Source: an uncultured Gammaproteobacteria bacterium
Lineage (GTDB): Bacteria; Pseudomonadota; Gammaproteobacteria; PS1; Pseudothioglobaceae
Reading direction: 5' to 3'
Length of the DNA stretch: 64,000 nucleotides
Assembly (NCBI GenBank): GCA_902509905.1
Contig: CABWZI010000005.1
Coordinates: forward strand, 43,385 to 107,384
Below the pieces are notes generated by a model. It worked only from the letters and a program-made list of their open reading frames with translations, searched no databases and was not told the DNA's origin. Both the position numbers and the translations under genes were made by a program. Numbering within the stretch: the first letter of the stretch is position 1; every line of letters starts with the position of its first letter. Of this stretch, positions 29,995-38,744 are shown one piece after another.

Positions 29995-31104
29995 TTAGAA
30001 GCGAGAGCCAGCAAAGCTGACTTGATGTTTAGCAAAAGATAGCCAATCCTGATTTATTTCAATTCCCCAGCCTGGTTTATGGAGCATCTCTAAGCTGCCT
30101 TTCGCAATCTTAAAATCTGGAGTAAAAATATTGTCCTGCCAAGGATAATAATCAAGACCCTCAATAGAAAATTCGAGGTACTTTCCTGGATTTTTAATTG
30201 ATCCCATAATGTGTGCTGAAAACAGCGTCACTAGAGAGAGATTGGCAGCATGGAGAGTGACTGGAATCTTCTTTTTTTCAGCCATTTTAGCAACCTCTAA
30301 TGTTCTAGTAATGCCTCCTAAATAACAGACATCGGGTTGGATAATATCAACAACCCTAGTATCGATCATATGCCTCCAAACCCTCATGTCATTATCCTGC
30401 TCACCGCCACTAACATCAATATCAAGCGCGTCAGAAACTTCACGCGTCCAGTCTGGCTTCCAATAGGGACATGGCTCTTCAAAATGACTGACGCCATAGT
30501 CCTGGAGCATGTGCCCCACCTCAATTGCTTTTTTTGGAGTATAAGCACTGTTGGCATCGACAAGCAAGGTCGCTGTATCTCCTAAAACTTTCCTAACCTC
30601 TTTGACAACTGATTCAGTTCGACCTGGCCATTGGTCTTCATCATGACCGCACTCTTTACCAATTCTGAACTTAAAGGCATAGTAGCCATGCTTTTCTTTC
30701 AACTCAAGAAGCCTCTGAGCCTCAGCTTCAGGGGAAATCTCACGCTGCATACTAGAGGCATAGACTGGAATTGAAATAGGGCTCCCACCAATAAGTTGAC
30801 AGACACTTTTTTTTGCTCTTTTACCTTTAATATCCCATAGCGCAGTGTCTACGCCGCATAGCGCCCTATAAAGATAAGTGCCTGGAAACTTGTGCTCCCT
30901 CTCCAAAACCTCTCTGTTGACTTCTGAGATGTCATGCCCACTCATTCCCAAAACATGGGGGGCAACTTGTAGATGAAGAACCTGAGCAGTTATCTCGCTA
31001 TTATAGGTTGAAGTTTGCCCCCAACCTTCGTCACCCTCATCAGTTCTTAATCGAACTAATCCAACGTATTCGTTGGTAAATGTTTCAATACTGACTATCT
31101 TCAT
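29995..31104 (-). CDS. Mandelate racemase/muconate lactonizing enzyme family protein
   Basis: This 369-residue member of the enolase superfamily likely dehydrates or epimerizes a sugar acid or related hydroxy acid. The capping domain (about residues 1-115) is followed by the barrel, with KFRIG (about 143-147, base-bearing strand), metal ligands D in LLVDANSA, E in HFEEPC and E in VSGGEQDND, and a histidine in TLHAANLS. DIIQPDVCYLGGITRTLEVAKMA is typical of the mandelate racemase branch. It overlaps the GMC oxidoreductase stop by four bases (ATGA), so the pair is translationally coupled. Substrate unknown. Confidence 0.87.
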   Translation of the reverse strand: MKIVSIETFTNEYVGLVRLRTDEGDEGWGQTSTYNSEITAQVLHLQVAPHVLGMSGHDISEVNREVLEREHKFPGTYLYRALCGVDTALWDIKGKRAKKSVCQLIGGSPISIPVYASSMQREISPEAEAQRLLELKEKHGYYAFKFRIGKECGHDEDQWPGRTESVVKEVRKVLGDTATLLVDANSAYTPKKAIEVGHMLQDYGVSHFEEPCPYWKPDWTREVSDALDIDVSGGEQDNDMRVWRHMIDTRVVDIIQPDVCYLGGITRTLEVAKMAEKKKIPVTLHAANLSLVTLFSAHIMGSIKNPGKYLEFSIEGLDYYPWQDNIFTPDFKIAKGSLEMLHKPGWGIEINQDWLSFAKHQVSFAGSRF

Positions 31105-32726
31105 TCTTTCCTTTTTTGGTCCTTCAAAATAAGATCAGATGCTTTTTCACCAACCATAATAGTTGCTGCATTAATATTACCACACACTAAGCTCGGAAAT
31201 ATTGACGCATCAGCAACTCTCAAACTTTCAATGCCGTAGACTTTAAGATTGCTATCAACAACATTACTTTTTGAATCAGGGCCCATTCTACAGGTACTAG
31301 ATGGATGAAATACAGTCCAAACGGTATCCTTAATGTGCTGAATCATTTGCTCATCTGTCTGGCACTGAGGGCCTGGTCGAAACTCCTCTCCAATTACTGG
31401 TCTAAAGCTTTGAGTTTTGACTAGTTTTCTTAAAATCTTAACGCCCTCTAATAGGTCTTTGACATCACTCTCATTGGAGAGATAGTTGGGCTTGATGATG
31501 GGTGGACTGGATGGGTCACAACTTCTAAGATGCACGCTGCCCCTAGATCGAGGACTACAATTTGAAATTCCAAGAAGCATTGCTGAAAATGGATCCGGAC
31601 TCATCATTGCGCGCTTGTCTGGAGACTCCAACGAGTAACTGACTGGCGAAAAATAAAGCTGGATGTTTGGTTTTTTAAGATTATCACTTGTGCGAATGAA
31701 TCCACCAGACTGGTTGACACTAAGACTGAGAGGACCTCTCCTTGAAAAAATATATCGAAGCCCCTGATAAATCTTACCAAGAACCGGTCTTAACTCGTCA
31801 TTCAAGGTAGGTACTTTACTTTTATAAAAATAGCTCACACCGAGATGATCCTGGAGGTTTTCTCCAACTGCAGGACTATCATGAACTAATGGAACCGACA
31901 CTTGCTCTAAGATTTTTTTTGGCCCAACTCCAGAGAGCTGAAGGAGCTGTGGAGAGTTAATCGATCCAGCGCTCAATATCACTTCACGCGATGCTAGTAA
32001 CTCATGAGTCTTACCTGATTTTAAGTATTTGACTCCATAAGCCTTTTTGTCTTTAATGAGCACCTTAGTTACTAGAGCTTTCTTTAAAACAGTGAGATTG
32101 GATCGATGCTTTATTGGCCACAAGTAGGCTCTTGAGGAAGACATTCGCTGCCCCTTGTGAGTTGTGATCTGGTAATTTCCGACTCCCTCTTGTTTCTCGC
32201 CATTCATATCAGGATTTAATTTCATACCAATTTCTTGTGCAGCAGATAAAAAATTATCACAAAGAGGATGTAACTGTTTTGACACTTCAGAGACCTTTAA
32301 AGGTCCATCTCCACCTCTAAAATTATCAGCGCCATTTTGCCAAGACTCCATTTTCTTGAAATAGGGCAATACCTCTTTATATGACCAACCTGGATTTCCA
32401 GCTTCTGACCATTCATCAAAATCCTTTGGATTTCCTCTAACATAGACCATCGCATTGATTGAACTAGAGCCGCCCATCACCTTTCCTCTTGGCCAATAAC
32501 TTGGCTTATTGTCAGCATCTGGACTTGGCTCAGTCATATACATCCAGTTAACCGTTTTTTGATGATAGGTCACGCCATACCCAATTGGCATCTGAATAAA
32601 GAATCGACGATCTGATCCACCAGCCTCTATGAGTAGAACTTTATTTGCAGGATCTTCACTAAGCCTATTTGCTAAAACAGAGCCTGCAGAGCCTGCACCA
32701 ACGATAATATAATCGTAATCTTTCAT
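31101..32726 (-). CDS. GMC-family FAD oxidoreductase (choline-dehydrogenase-like)
   Basis: This 541-residue flavoprotein has the N-terminal FAD motif VGAGSAGSVLANRLSEDP (about residues 8-25), the PS00623-type signature PRGKVMGGSSSINAMVYVRG (about 79-98), the second GMC signature near GSINSPQLLQLSGVGP and the C-terminal active-site region TVFHPSSTCRMG and GNINAATIMVGEKA. It oxidizes an alcohol to an aldehyde or ketone. Choline dehydrogenase (BetA) is the best-known relative, but many alcohols are possible. Coupling to an enolase-superfamily enzyme suggests a polyol or sugar-acid pathway as an alternative to choline. Confidence 0.87.
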   Translation of the reverse strand: MKDYDYIIVGAGSAGSVLANRLSEDPANKVLLIEAGGSDRRFFIQMPIGYGVTYHQKTVNWMYMTEPSPDADNKPSYWPRGKVMGGSSSINAMVYVRGNPKDFDEWSEAGNPGWSYKEVLPYFKKMESWQNGADNFRGGDGPLKVSEVSKQLHPLCDNFLSAAQEIGMKLNPDMNGEKQEGVGNYQITTHKGQRMSSSRAYLWPIKHRSNLTVLKKALVTKVLIKDKKAYGVKYLKSGKTHELLASREVILSAGSINSPQLLQLSGVGPKKILEQVSVPLVHDSPAVGENLQDHLGVSYFYKSKVPTLNDELRPVLGKIYQGLRYIFSRRGPLSLSVNQSGGFIRTSDNLKKPNIQLYFSPVSYSLESPDKRAMMSPDPFSAMLLGISNCSPRSRGSVHLRSCDPSSPPIIKPNYLSNESDVKDLLEGVKILRKLVKTQSFRPVIGEEFRPGPQCQTDEQMIQHIKDTVWTVFHPSSTCRMGPDSKSNVVDSNLKVYGIESLRVADASIFPSLVCGNINAATIMVGEKASDLILKDQKRKE

Positions 32727-32829
32727 TTGATAAATATTAGTGCCTTCGATGATTAATTTATAGAAATCAAAAAAATAATACCAAAATAATCTATAAACTT
32801 GGAGCCATCCAATAAACTAATTTAATACC

Positions 32830-33564
32830 TTGACTTCAGATCCAGTAATTTTTCAATTTATATTGCTTTTTGGCGCATTCTTTGCAGGTGTTGTCCAAGG
32901 TGCAACTGGGTTTGGCAGTGGAATTGTTCTCAACGCTTTTTGGCTTCATATTCTTGAACCATCAGCTGCAATTTCACTAAATATTGTCTCCTGTTTATTT
33001 GTCTCTGCTCTTCCAATCTATAAGCTCCGTAAAACTTTAGACTTTTCTAAACTCAAACCATTTGTAATTTTTGGTGTTCTTGGAATACCGACCGGATTAT
33101 TCATATTAACTTTAACTGACCCAACAATCTTCAAGACCACTGTCGGGTTTATATTGGTACTCTTCTCAATCTGGAAATTTAGAAGTAAAAACATTTTTAT
33201 AAACTTTAAAAGCAGCCCTTCACTTGATAAATTGATTGGCTTTATCAGCGGGGTATTGGGTGGATTTGCTGCACTAGGAGGAATTCTGCCAACAATCTGG
33301 GTTAATATTCAAAGGCTTCCAAAAAATACCCAACGCGGCACATATGAACCCTTCATATTTATAACAAGCATAGCAGCTGTTTTAAGTTTTTATATTGCTG
33401 GATTTTTGAATTTGGATATTTTTAATTATTTTATTAAGGTTTTACCAGCATTGATTATAGGATCTCTGATTGGAGTCAAGATTTATTCATTTATAAACGA
33501 AGACTTATTTAAAAAGGTAATTCTGGGACTTATTTTTCTTGCAGGGTTGGTATTATTATTTTAA
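32830..33564 (+). CDS. TauE/SafE-family membrane anion permease
   Basis: This 244-residue TauE/SafE protein has about eight membrane segments in two repeats. FFAGVVQGATGFGSGIVLN (about residues 16-34) and SGVLGGFAALGGILPTIW (about 139-156) are the two repeat signatures. The family moves sulfite, sulfoacetate or other organic anions. The best frame starts at a TTG without a clear ribosome-binding site, so the true start may be slightly different. It is divergent from the GMC gene and precedes the proX set. Confidence 0.8.
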   Translation: MTSDPVIFQFILLFGAFFAGVVQGATGFGSGIVLNAFWLHILEPSAAISLNIVSCLFVSALPIYKLRKTLDFSKLKPFVIFGVLGIPTGLFILTLTDPTIFKTTVGFILVLFSIWKFRSKNIFINFKSSPSLDKLIGFISGVLGGFAALGGILPTIWVNIQRLPKNTQRGTYEPFIFITSIAAVLSFYIAGFLNLDIFNYFIKVLPALIIGSLIGVKIYSFINEDLFKKVILGLIFLAGLVLLF

Positions 33565-33654
33565 TCAATCAAATAATTGAAAATAATTGAAAAAAGATAG
33601 TAACTTTCTAAAAATAGTATTTCAATATCACGTGAATTAAGTTAAACTTAAATT

Positions 33655-33677
33655 AATCCACTTTTTTTTAGTGGATT
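33655..33677 (+). promoter_or_regulatory. Stem-loop in the proX leader
   Basis: A perfect 7-base-pair inverted repeat (AATCCAC at 33655-33661, GTGGATT at 33671-33677) encloses a T-rich 9-base loop. It lies 24 bases before the proX ATG and just before the AAGGAG ribosome-binding site. It may be the terminator of the TauE gene, a transcript-stabilizing 5' hairpin or an attenuator; sequence does not decide. Confidence 0.45.
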
Positions 33678-33701
33678 TATTTTTAAAACTAAGGAGAGAA
33701 A

Positions 33702-34718
33702 ATGAAACTAATAAATAAATTATTAGCAGTAACAGCTATTTCTGTCAGCCTTATGCCTAGTGTTGTAAGTGCAGACTGTGGAAAAGCTAGACTAGCTGAT
33801 TTTGACTGGAGTAGTGCTAATATTCATACTGCTATTGCTGGTTTTATCTTAGAGCATGGTTATGGGTGTGACGTTTCGGTAACAAAAGGAAGCACAACAC
33901 CAATTATGGCAGCTCACTATGATGGGCAACTAGATGTTGTAACTGAGCTATGGTACGACAATATTAAAGATACTTATGATAGCCATGAAGCTGCAGGAAC
34001 AGTAAGAAACTTAGGAATTAACACTCCGGACTCACAACAAGCATTCTATGTTGATAGAGCGACTGCTGAGAAGTACAACCTTACAAATGTTTTAGACATG
34101 AACAGCCCAGAAATTGCTGCTCTGTTCAGTGATCCTGAAAACCCATCAATGGGTAGAATGACAAGTTGTATTGGCGGCTGGACTTGCTACACAATTAACC
34201 TTGTTAAGCAAAAAGCTTATGGATTAGATAAATACTACACTAACTTTGATCCGGGTTCAGGTGGAGCTCTTGATGCTGCAATTGCTGGTGCATTTGCTAA
34301 AAAGCAGCCAATCTTTACATACTACTGGGCACCAACAGGTCTAATGGGTAAAGTTGATCTAGTAAGATTAGCAGAGCCACCATTTAACGCTGAGTGCTGG
34401 GCATCAATGCAAGTCGTTGTTGAAGATATCAAGGCTAACGGCACAGATGCATGGAAGCCAACATGTGGAGTTGAATACAGAGACATGTCTTTAGACAAGT
34501 CAGTGCTTGCCTCATGGGCTGATTCTCATCCAGCTGAAACTGCATTCATCGAAGCTTACAGCATACCAACTGCGCAAGTGAACAGATTACTTGCATTCTA
34601 TGAAGATGAGTCAGATGGTGATATGGAGCTAACTGCAATGGAGTATCTTGCAAATGATGATACATGGAAATCATGGGTTCCAGCAGACGTCGCTGCTAAG
34701 GTATCCGCAGCTCTATAA
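33702..34718 (+). CDS. proX: Glycine betaine/proline-type ABC transporter substrate-binding protein ProX
   Basis: This 338-residue type II betaine-binding protein has a signal peptide (MKLINKLLAVTAISVSLMPS, cleavage after VSA near residue 24). Features are FDWSSANIHTAIAGFILEHGYG, AAHYDGQLDVVTELWYDN and a disulfide-like cysteine pair in TSCIGGWTCYT, with FTYYWAPTGLMGK. Tryptophans in these stretches probably line the quaternary-amine cage. Glycine betaine, carnitine, choline and DMSP are all possible ligands for this family. A terminator-like hairpin separates it from the permease. Confidence 0.87.
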   Translation: MKLINKLLAVTAISVSLMPSVVSADCGKARLADFDWSSANIHTAIAGFILEHGYGCDVSVTKGSTTPIMAAHYDGQLDVVTELWYDNIKDTYDSHEAAGTVRNLGINTPDSQQAFYVDRATAEKYNLTNVLDMNSPEIAALFSDPENPSMGRMTSCIGGWTCYTINLVKQKAYGLDKYYTNFDPGSGGALDAAIAGAFAKKQPIFTYYWAPTGLMGKVDLVRLAEPPFNAECWASMQVVVEDIKANGTDAWKPTCGVEYRDMSLDKSVLASWADSHPAETAFIEAYSIPTAQVNRLLAFYEDESDGDMELTAMEYLANDDTWKSWVPADVAAKVSAAL

Positions 34719-34738
34719 GTTTGTATCAATATAAAAAA

Positions 34739-34764
34739 AGAGCTCACTCGTGGGCTCTTTTTTT
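34739..34764 (+). terminator. Intrinsic terminator/attenuator between proX and proW
   Basis: An 8-base-pair stem (AGAGCTCA at 34739-34746 with TGGGCTCT at 34751-34758, one G-T wobble) has a CTCG loop, is preceded by seven A residues and runs directly into seven T residues at 34758-34764. It lies 21 bases after the proX stop and 16 bases before the permease start, so read-through must supply proW and proV. Confidence 0.75.
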
Positions 34765-34779
34765 CATAGAAAAACTAAA

Positions 34780-35781
34780 ATGATAAAAAAATTCCTCACC
34801 TACTATACGTTCCCTATAATTTTTGTTTGGCTTTTAGTTGTTAGTTACAACTCATCAAAAAGAAAGCCTGACAGCGTTATGGAACTTATTACTGATCCTA
34901 GTTGGCTTTATGATTGGCCAAAATGGTTAGATATTCCTTTAATGAAATGGATCAATGATGGCTTCAAGGTTTTCAATGAAAAGTATGGTATTTACTTTGA
35001 AGTAATCAATGACTTTCTTCTTGGCGCAATCTTATCACTCAAGAAATTCTTGATTGTTTTGCCTTGGCCACTAGTCATAGCCCTAGTTGTTGCAATTGTT
35101 TTCTTCTCAAGTGGAAGAAAGCTTGGGACAACAGTTTTTGTAGGAATCTGTACATTTTTTATCGGTTTTCTTCATCCCAAATTTTGGGATAAGGCGATTG
35201 AAACAACTTCAATCATGATTATTGGAATATTAATTTGTATTATTATTGGTATTCCCTTAGGTATTGCAATGGCAAGAAATAACAAACTGCGAAATGCAAT
35301 ACTACCTGTTCTCGATTTAATGCAAACAATCCCCAGCTTTTGCTATCTTATTCCAGGGATTATGCTCTTTGGACTTGGCGCAGTTCCAGCGATTATTGCG
35401 ACCGTTATTTATGCAGTACCGCCACTAGTTCGTCTAACAGACTTAGGAATCACTTTGGTAGACACAGAGGTCATTGAAGCGGCTGAAGCATTTGGCGCTA
35501 GTAAAAAACAAAAATTATTGGGTGTCCAGCTTCCATTAGCTCTGCCAAATATCATGCAGGGAATTAACCAATGCACGATGATGGCTTTGGCTATGGTTGT
35601 AATTGCATCTATGATTGGAACGAGGGGTCTCGGCGATGAAGTTTTACTCGGACTTCAGCAGCTTAACGTTGGAAAAGCAACAGAGGCTGGACTTGCAATC
35701 GTTCTTCTGGCAATTGTACTGGATAGAATTACTCAGGCCTACGGTAAAAAGATTCAAGATAGAAACAAACCACCAAAATAA
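34780..35781 (+). CDS. proW: Glycine betaine/proline-type ABC transporter permease ProW
   Basis: This 333-residue permease starts at the ATG at 34780 (MIKKFLTYYTF); the longer frame begins at a GTG inside the preceding terminator. It has an extended N-terminal region before the BPD_transp_1 domain. ETTSIMIIGILICIIIGIPLGIAMARN, LDLMQTIPSFCYLIPGIMLFGLG and the EAA loop EAAEAFGASKKQKLLGVQLPLALP are typical of ProW, as is MALAMVVIASMIGTRGLGDEV. It is followed by proV after 9 bases. Confidence 0.88.
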   Translation: MIKKFLTYYTFPIIFVWLLVVSYNSSKRKPDSVMELITDPSWLYDWPKWLDIPLMKWINDGFKVFNEKYGIYFEVINDFLLGAILSLKKFLIVLPWPLVIALVVAIVFFSSGRKLGTTVFVGICTFFIGFLHPKFWDKAIETTSIMIIGILICIIIGIPLGIAMARNNKLRNAILPVLDLMQTIPSFCYLIPGIMLFGLGAVPAIIATVIYAVPPLVRLTDLGITLVDTEVIEAAEAFGASKKQKLLGVQLPLALPNIMQGINQCTMMALAMVVIASMIGTRGLGDEVLLGLQQLNVGKATEAGLAIVLLAIVLDRITQAYGKKIQDRNKPPK

Positions 35782-35790
35782 TTTCCTACT

Positions 35791-36825
35791 ATGTCAAAAA
35801 TTGAAATAAACAATATTTATAAAATATTTGGTCCTAACGCTCAGCAAGTTATGCCAATGGTTAAAGATGGCGCCTCTAAAGAGCAGGTTATGGAAGAAAC
35901 AGGGCACACTGTTGGACTTGATAACGTCTCTCTTTCTATTGAAGAGGGTGAAATTTTTGTTTGCATGGGGCTTTCTGGTTCTGGAAAGTCAACTCTAATT
36001 AGGCATATTAATAGACTCATTGATCCAACTTCGGGTGAGGTTCTTGTTAACAATATCGATGTTTGTAGTCTGGATGAAAAAGAAATCTTAGAGTTTAGAA
36101 AGAGAACTATGAGCATGGTATTCCAGCGCTTTGGATTGTTTCCTCATAAGACGATTATTGAAAACGTTGCCTATGGTCTAGAGATTCAAGAAGTTCCTGA
36201 AGATCAAAGGCATGAGATTGCGCAAGGTCAAATCAAGGCTGTTGGTCTTGAGGGCTTTGAACATCAATATCCCGCCCAACTATCGGGTGGAATGCAGCAA
36301 AGAGTTGGTCTGGCAAGAGCACTAGCAACCAATCCTGAAATTCTTTTGATGGATGAGGCATTTAGCGCATTAGACCCGCTCATTAGAAGCGAAATGCAGA
36401 ATCAATTGGTCGAACTTCAAGCTAAACTCAAGAAAACTATTGTCTTCATCACACACGATCTTGATGAATCTCTTAAGCTGGGTGATCACATTGGTATTCT
36501 GAATGGCGGAAGACTTGTTCAGGTAGGAAAGCCAGAAGATATTATCTTAAATCCTGCTGATGATTACGTAAAGGCTTTTGTTAAGGATGTAAATCGCTCT
36601 AAAGTACTCAGAGCAAGGACTATTATGACCAAACTGGACAAGTTTGATAAATCATCTGTCAATCCATCTTCAACCTATAAATATGATGAGGATACTTTTA
36701 TTGAAGATATAGTTCCTAAAGTGTTAAAAGATAGATCAACCATTGAAGTTATCGATAAAGAAGGAATGACTACTGGATTCATTACCTCTGACGAACTCTC
36801 AGTTGCACTAACTAAAACTGAATAA
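35791..36825 (+). CDS. proV: Glycine betaine/proline-type ABC transporter ATP-binding protein ProV
   Basis: This 344-residue ATPase has Walker A GLSGSGKST (about residues 55-63), Q-loop MVFQRFGLFPHKT, signature LSGGMQQRVGLARALATNP and Walker B ILLMDEAFSALDPLIR, with H-loop FITHDLDE. The N-terminal extension with APNAQQ-like FGPNAQQVMPMVKDG is characteristic of ProV. The C-terminal region after residue 275 is shorter than the tandem CBS domains of E. coli ProV (400 residues), which would affect ionic-strength sensing; that consequence is inferred. Confidence 0.9.
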   Translation: MSKIEINNIYKIFGPNAQQVMPMVKDGASKEQVMEETGHTVGLDNVSLSIEEGEIFVCMGLSGSGKSTLIRHINRLIDPTSGEVLVNNIDVCSLDEKEILEFRKRTMSMVFQRFGLFPHKTIIENVAYGLEIQEVPEDQRHEIAQGQIKAVGLEGFEHQYPAQLSGGMQQRVGLARALATNPEILLMDEAFSALDPLIRSEMQNQLVELQAKLKKTIVFITHDLDESLKLGDHIGILNGGRLVQVGKPEDIILNPADDYVKAFVKDVNRSKVLRARTIMTKLDKFDKSSVNPSSTYKYDEDTFIEDIVPKVLKDRSTIEVIDKEGMTTGFITSDELSVALTKTE

Positions 36826-36832
36826 ACCCTCA

Positions 36833-37606
36833 TTGGAAGCTGTTAACAAAAATATTGTAATTTCAGCAGCTGCAGATGGAATAGGCTGGTGCATTACTAA
36901 GTCATTGTTAGATAATGGGTATACAGTTTATGCATCAGATATTAATCAAGACAAGATAGATGAACTCAATCAACACCCACTCATCAATAACAGATTATTT
37001 GTTGACTACGTAAATGCAGGAGATGCAAACTCAGTCAAAAATTATTTTGAATCTTTCAAATTATCAAGTATCGATGGCTTGATTAATAACGTTGGTATTG
37101 CGGGACCCACTGGAACAATGGAGGACATTTCAGTCGATGACTGGAATCAAACTATAGAGACTAACTTAAATAGTCATTTTTATTTTACAAAGCAAGCTAT
37201 ACCACTTCTAAAAAAAAATAAGGGTGGGTCAATTGTCAACTTATCTTCAACAGCAGGTATCTTTGGATTTCCACTAAGAACCCCATATGCTGCATCTAAG
37301 TGGGCAATTATTGGAGTCACCAAGTCATTAGCTATGGAACTAGGAAAATTCAATATACGAGTTAATGCGATCTGCCCAGGCTCGGTCTCAGGAGACCGAA
37401 TTAACAGGGTGATTGAGGCAAAAGCAAAATCACTTAACATTCCTGTTAGTGAAGTCAAAGAAGATTTTGAAGGGATGGTTTCACTCAAAACTTTCGTTGA
37501 TAAAGAAGATATTGCCAATATGGCTCTATTTCTTTTGTCTGACCAAGCTTACAGAATATCTGGTCAAGTCATGACAGTAGATGGCAACACTGAGAGGATG
37601 GACTAG
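36833..37606 (+). CDS. Short-chain dehydrogenase/reductase
   Basis: This 257-residue SDR has the catalytic YAASK (about residues 148-152), the NNVGIAGPTG structural motif and C-terminal SGQVMTVDGN. The usual TGxxxGxG cofactor motif is degenerate at its start (SAAADGIG), and the next strand ends in ASDIN, with an acidic residue pointing to NAD(H). The best start is a TTG 7 bases after the proV stop, so it is likely co-transcribed with the importer. It may oxidize a hydroxyl group on an imported quaternary amine or its product; the substrate is not known. Confidence 0.8.
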   Translation: MEAVNKNIVISAAADGIGWCITKSLLDNGYTVYASDINQDKIDELNQHPLINNRLFVDYVNAGDANSVKNYFESFKLSSIDGLINNVGIAGPTGTMEDISVDDWNQTIETNLNSHFYFTKQAIPLLKKNKGGSIVNLSSTAGIFGFPLRTPYAASKWAIIGVTKSLAMELGKFNIRVNAICPGSVSGDRINRVIEAKAKSLNIPVSEVKEDFEGMVSLKTFVDKEDIANMALFLLSDQAYRISGQVMTVDGNTERMD

Positions 37607-37631
37607 ATAGAACTATCCTGATACAACCTGC

Positions 37632-38270
37632 TTAATGAAGACCAGCAATATACTGAGATAAAGCGTCTATCTCTTCATTAGTCAGACCCATAGCAACATT
37701 ATTCATCATTTCATTGACTCTCTCAACACCATCAGAGCCTGTCTGTTTATTGATTGAATACTGACGGAAAGCCTTTAACTGAGAAGCAGTATATTCAGCG
37801 TGTTGCGCTGCAACGGCTGGGAATCCTGCAGTTGGAATACCCTCACCTTTGGCGCCATGACATGCAATACAAGCAGTCGTTTGAGTTTCCATTTTGCCAC
37901 CAACATAAATTTTTCTACCCAGTTCAATTTGTTCTGCTGAACCCTTGGCGGAGTTTTCACTGATTGTTTGGATTGAGTAATATGCAGCAATATCTTCCAT
38001 GTCCTGATCAGAAAGTAACGAGGCAACTCCAGCCATCATTGCATTATTTCTTTCACCAGATTTAAAATACTGAAGTTGCTTGATCAAATAAGCCTCTCCT
38101 TGACCAGCCAACTTTGGAAAGTTAGGTATCGTACTATTTCCAGCCAGGCCATGACAACCCATACATGTAGCAGATTTAACTTGGCCAGCTTCTGCATCTC
38201 CTGCAGCGATTGATGGACTTACTAGCGAAGTAATTAATAAAGAAGCTAAGATAACAAGGGTTTTTTTCAT
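37632..38270 (-). CDS. Diheme cytochrome c4
   Basis: From the ATG at 38270 the protein has 212 residues with a signal peptide (MKKTLVILASLLITSLV, cleavage near SIAA). Two CxxCH heme sites, at C36-C39-H40 and C134-C137-H138, lie in two homologous domains with the PNFPKLAGQGEAYLIKQL and GFPAVAAQHAEYTASQL stretches characteristic of cytochrome c4. It shuttles electrons in the periplasm to terminal oxidases. A GGAG ribosome-binding site precedes the start. Confidence 0.92.
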   Translation of the reverse strand: MKKTLVILASLLITSLVSPSIAAGDAEAGQVKSATCMGCHGLAGNSTIPNFPKLAGQGEAYLIKQLQYFKSGERNNAMMAGVASLLSDQDMEDIAAYYSIQTISENSAKGSAEQIELGRKIYVGGKMETQTTACIACHGAKGEGIPTAGFPAVAAQHAEYTASQLKAFRQYSINKQTGSDGVERVNEMMNNVAMGLTNEEIDALSQYIAGLH

Positions 38271-38296
38271 TCTCAATCTCCAAAAAATTCCATGAA

Positions 38297-38302
38297 ATTA
38301 TA
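38297..38302 (-). promoter_or_regulatory. Possible -10 box upstream of cytochrome c4
   Basis: On the minus strand a perfect TATAAT lies 27 bases before the cytochrome c4 ATG. Upstream of it lie two small hairpins, GGGTT-TCTT-AACCC and ATAGAA-TTT-TTCTAT, in the gap after the small cytochrome gene; the second, next to an A/T-rich run, may terminate the upstream transcript. No clear -35 box. Confidence 0.4.
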
Positions 38303-38366
38303 CGTGATAAATTCGGGTTAAGAAACCCTCAAATTAGTTAAAATTTTAAATAGAAAAATTCTATCT

Positions 38367-38684
38367 TTACGGGTCTTGGAAGGAGAGATACTCCGCAATA
38401 GATCTCTCAAAACCTTCGGCCATTGGAGCCATCGCATTCATGTATGAGTTTTGACGTTCGCCCGACTGAAAATATTCAAGTTGCTGAATAATCCATTCAA
38501 CATCTTTGCCTGCTAGGGAGGGGATTGATTCGTCATTTGAGCGTCCATTTTCGCCATGACAACTTGCACATCCTAGAGCCCCATACATTGCTTCACCCTC
38601 ACTATTAGCCAAAGTACCAACAGAGAAAGTAGCTAAAACAAACACAATAAACGTATTAAAAACTTTTGTCATCGTTTTAAGCAT
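38367..38684 (-). CDS. Small monoheme c-type cytochrome resembling half of cytochrome c4
   Basis: This 105-residue protein has an N-terminal signal (about residues 5-26, cleavage after TLA) and one heme site C39-A-S-C42-H43. The region after the heme (IPSLAGKDVEWIIQQLEYFQSGERQN) closely matches the first domain of the adjacent cytochrome c4 (PNFPKLAGQG, IKQLQYFKSGERNN). An axial methionine is likely in the MNAMAPM stretch. An alternative ATG four codons in (38672) would also keep the signal. It probably works in the same electron-transfer chain as cytochrome c4. Confidence 0.85.
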   Translation of the reverse strand: MLKTMTKVFNTFIVFVLATFSVGTLANSEGEAMYGALGCASCHGENGRSNDESIPSLAGKDVEWIIQQLEYFQSGERQNSYMNAMAPMAEGFERSIAEYLSFQDP

Positions 38685-38744
38685 TAAAGAGTTTCAAAAT
38701 TGATTATACCCATTTCTGATTTAGTACAATCCAGTTGATGAAAG

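Noticed and set aside
37607..37631. GATAG-AA-CTATC repeat between the SDR and cytochrome c4 stop codons
   Set aside because: Five-base arms with a 2-base loop cannot form a stable terminator, and no T-run follows.
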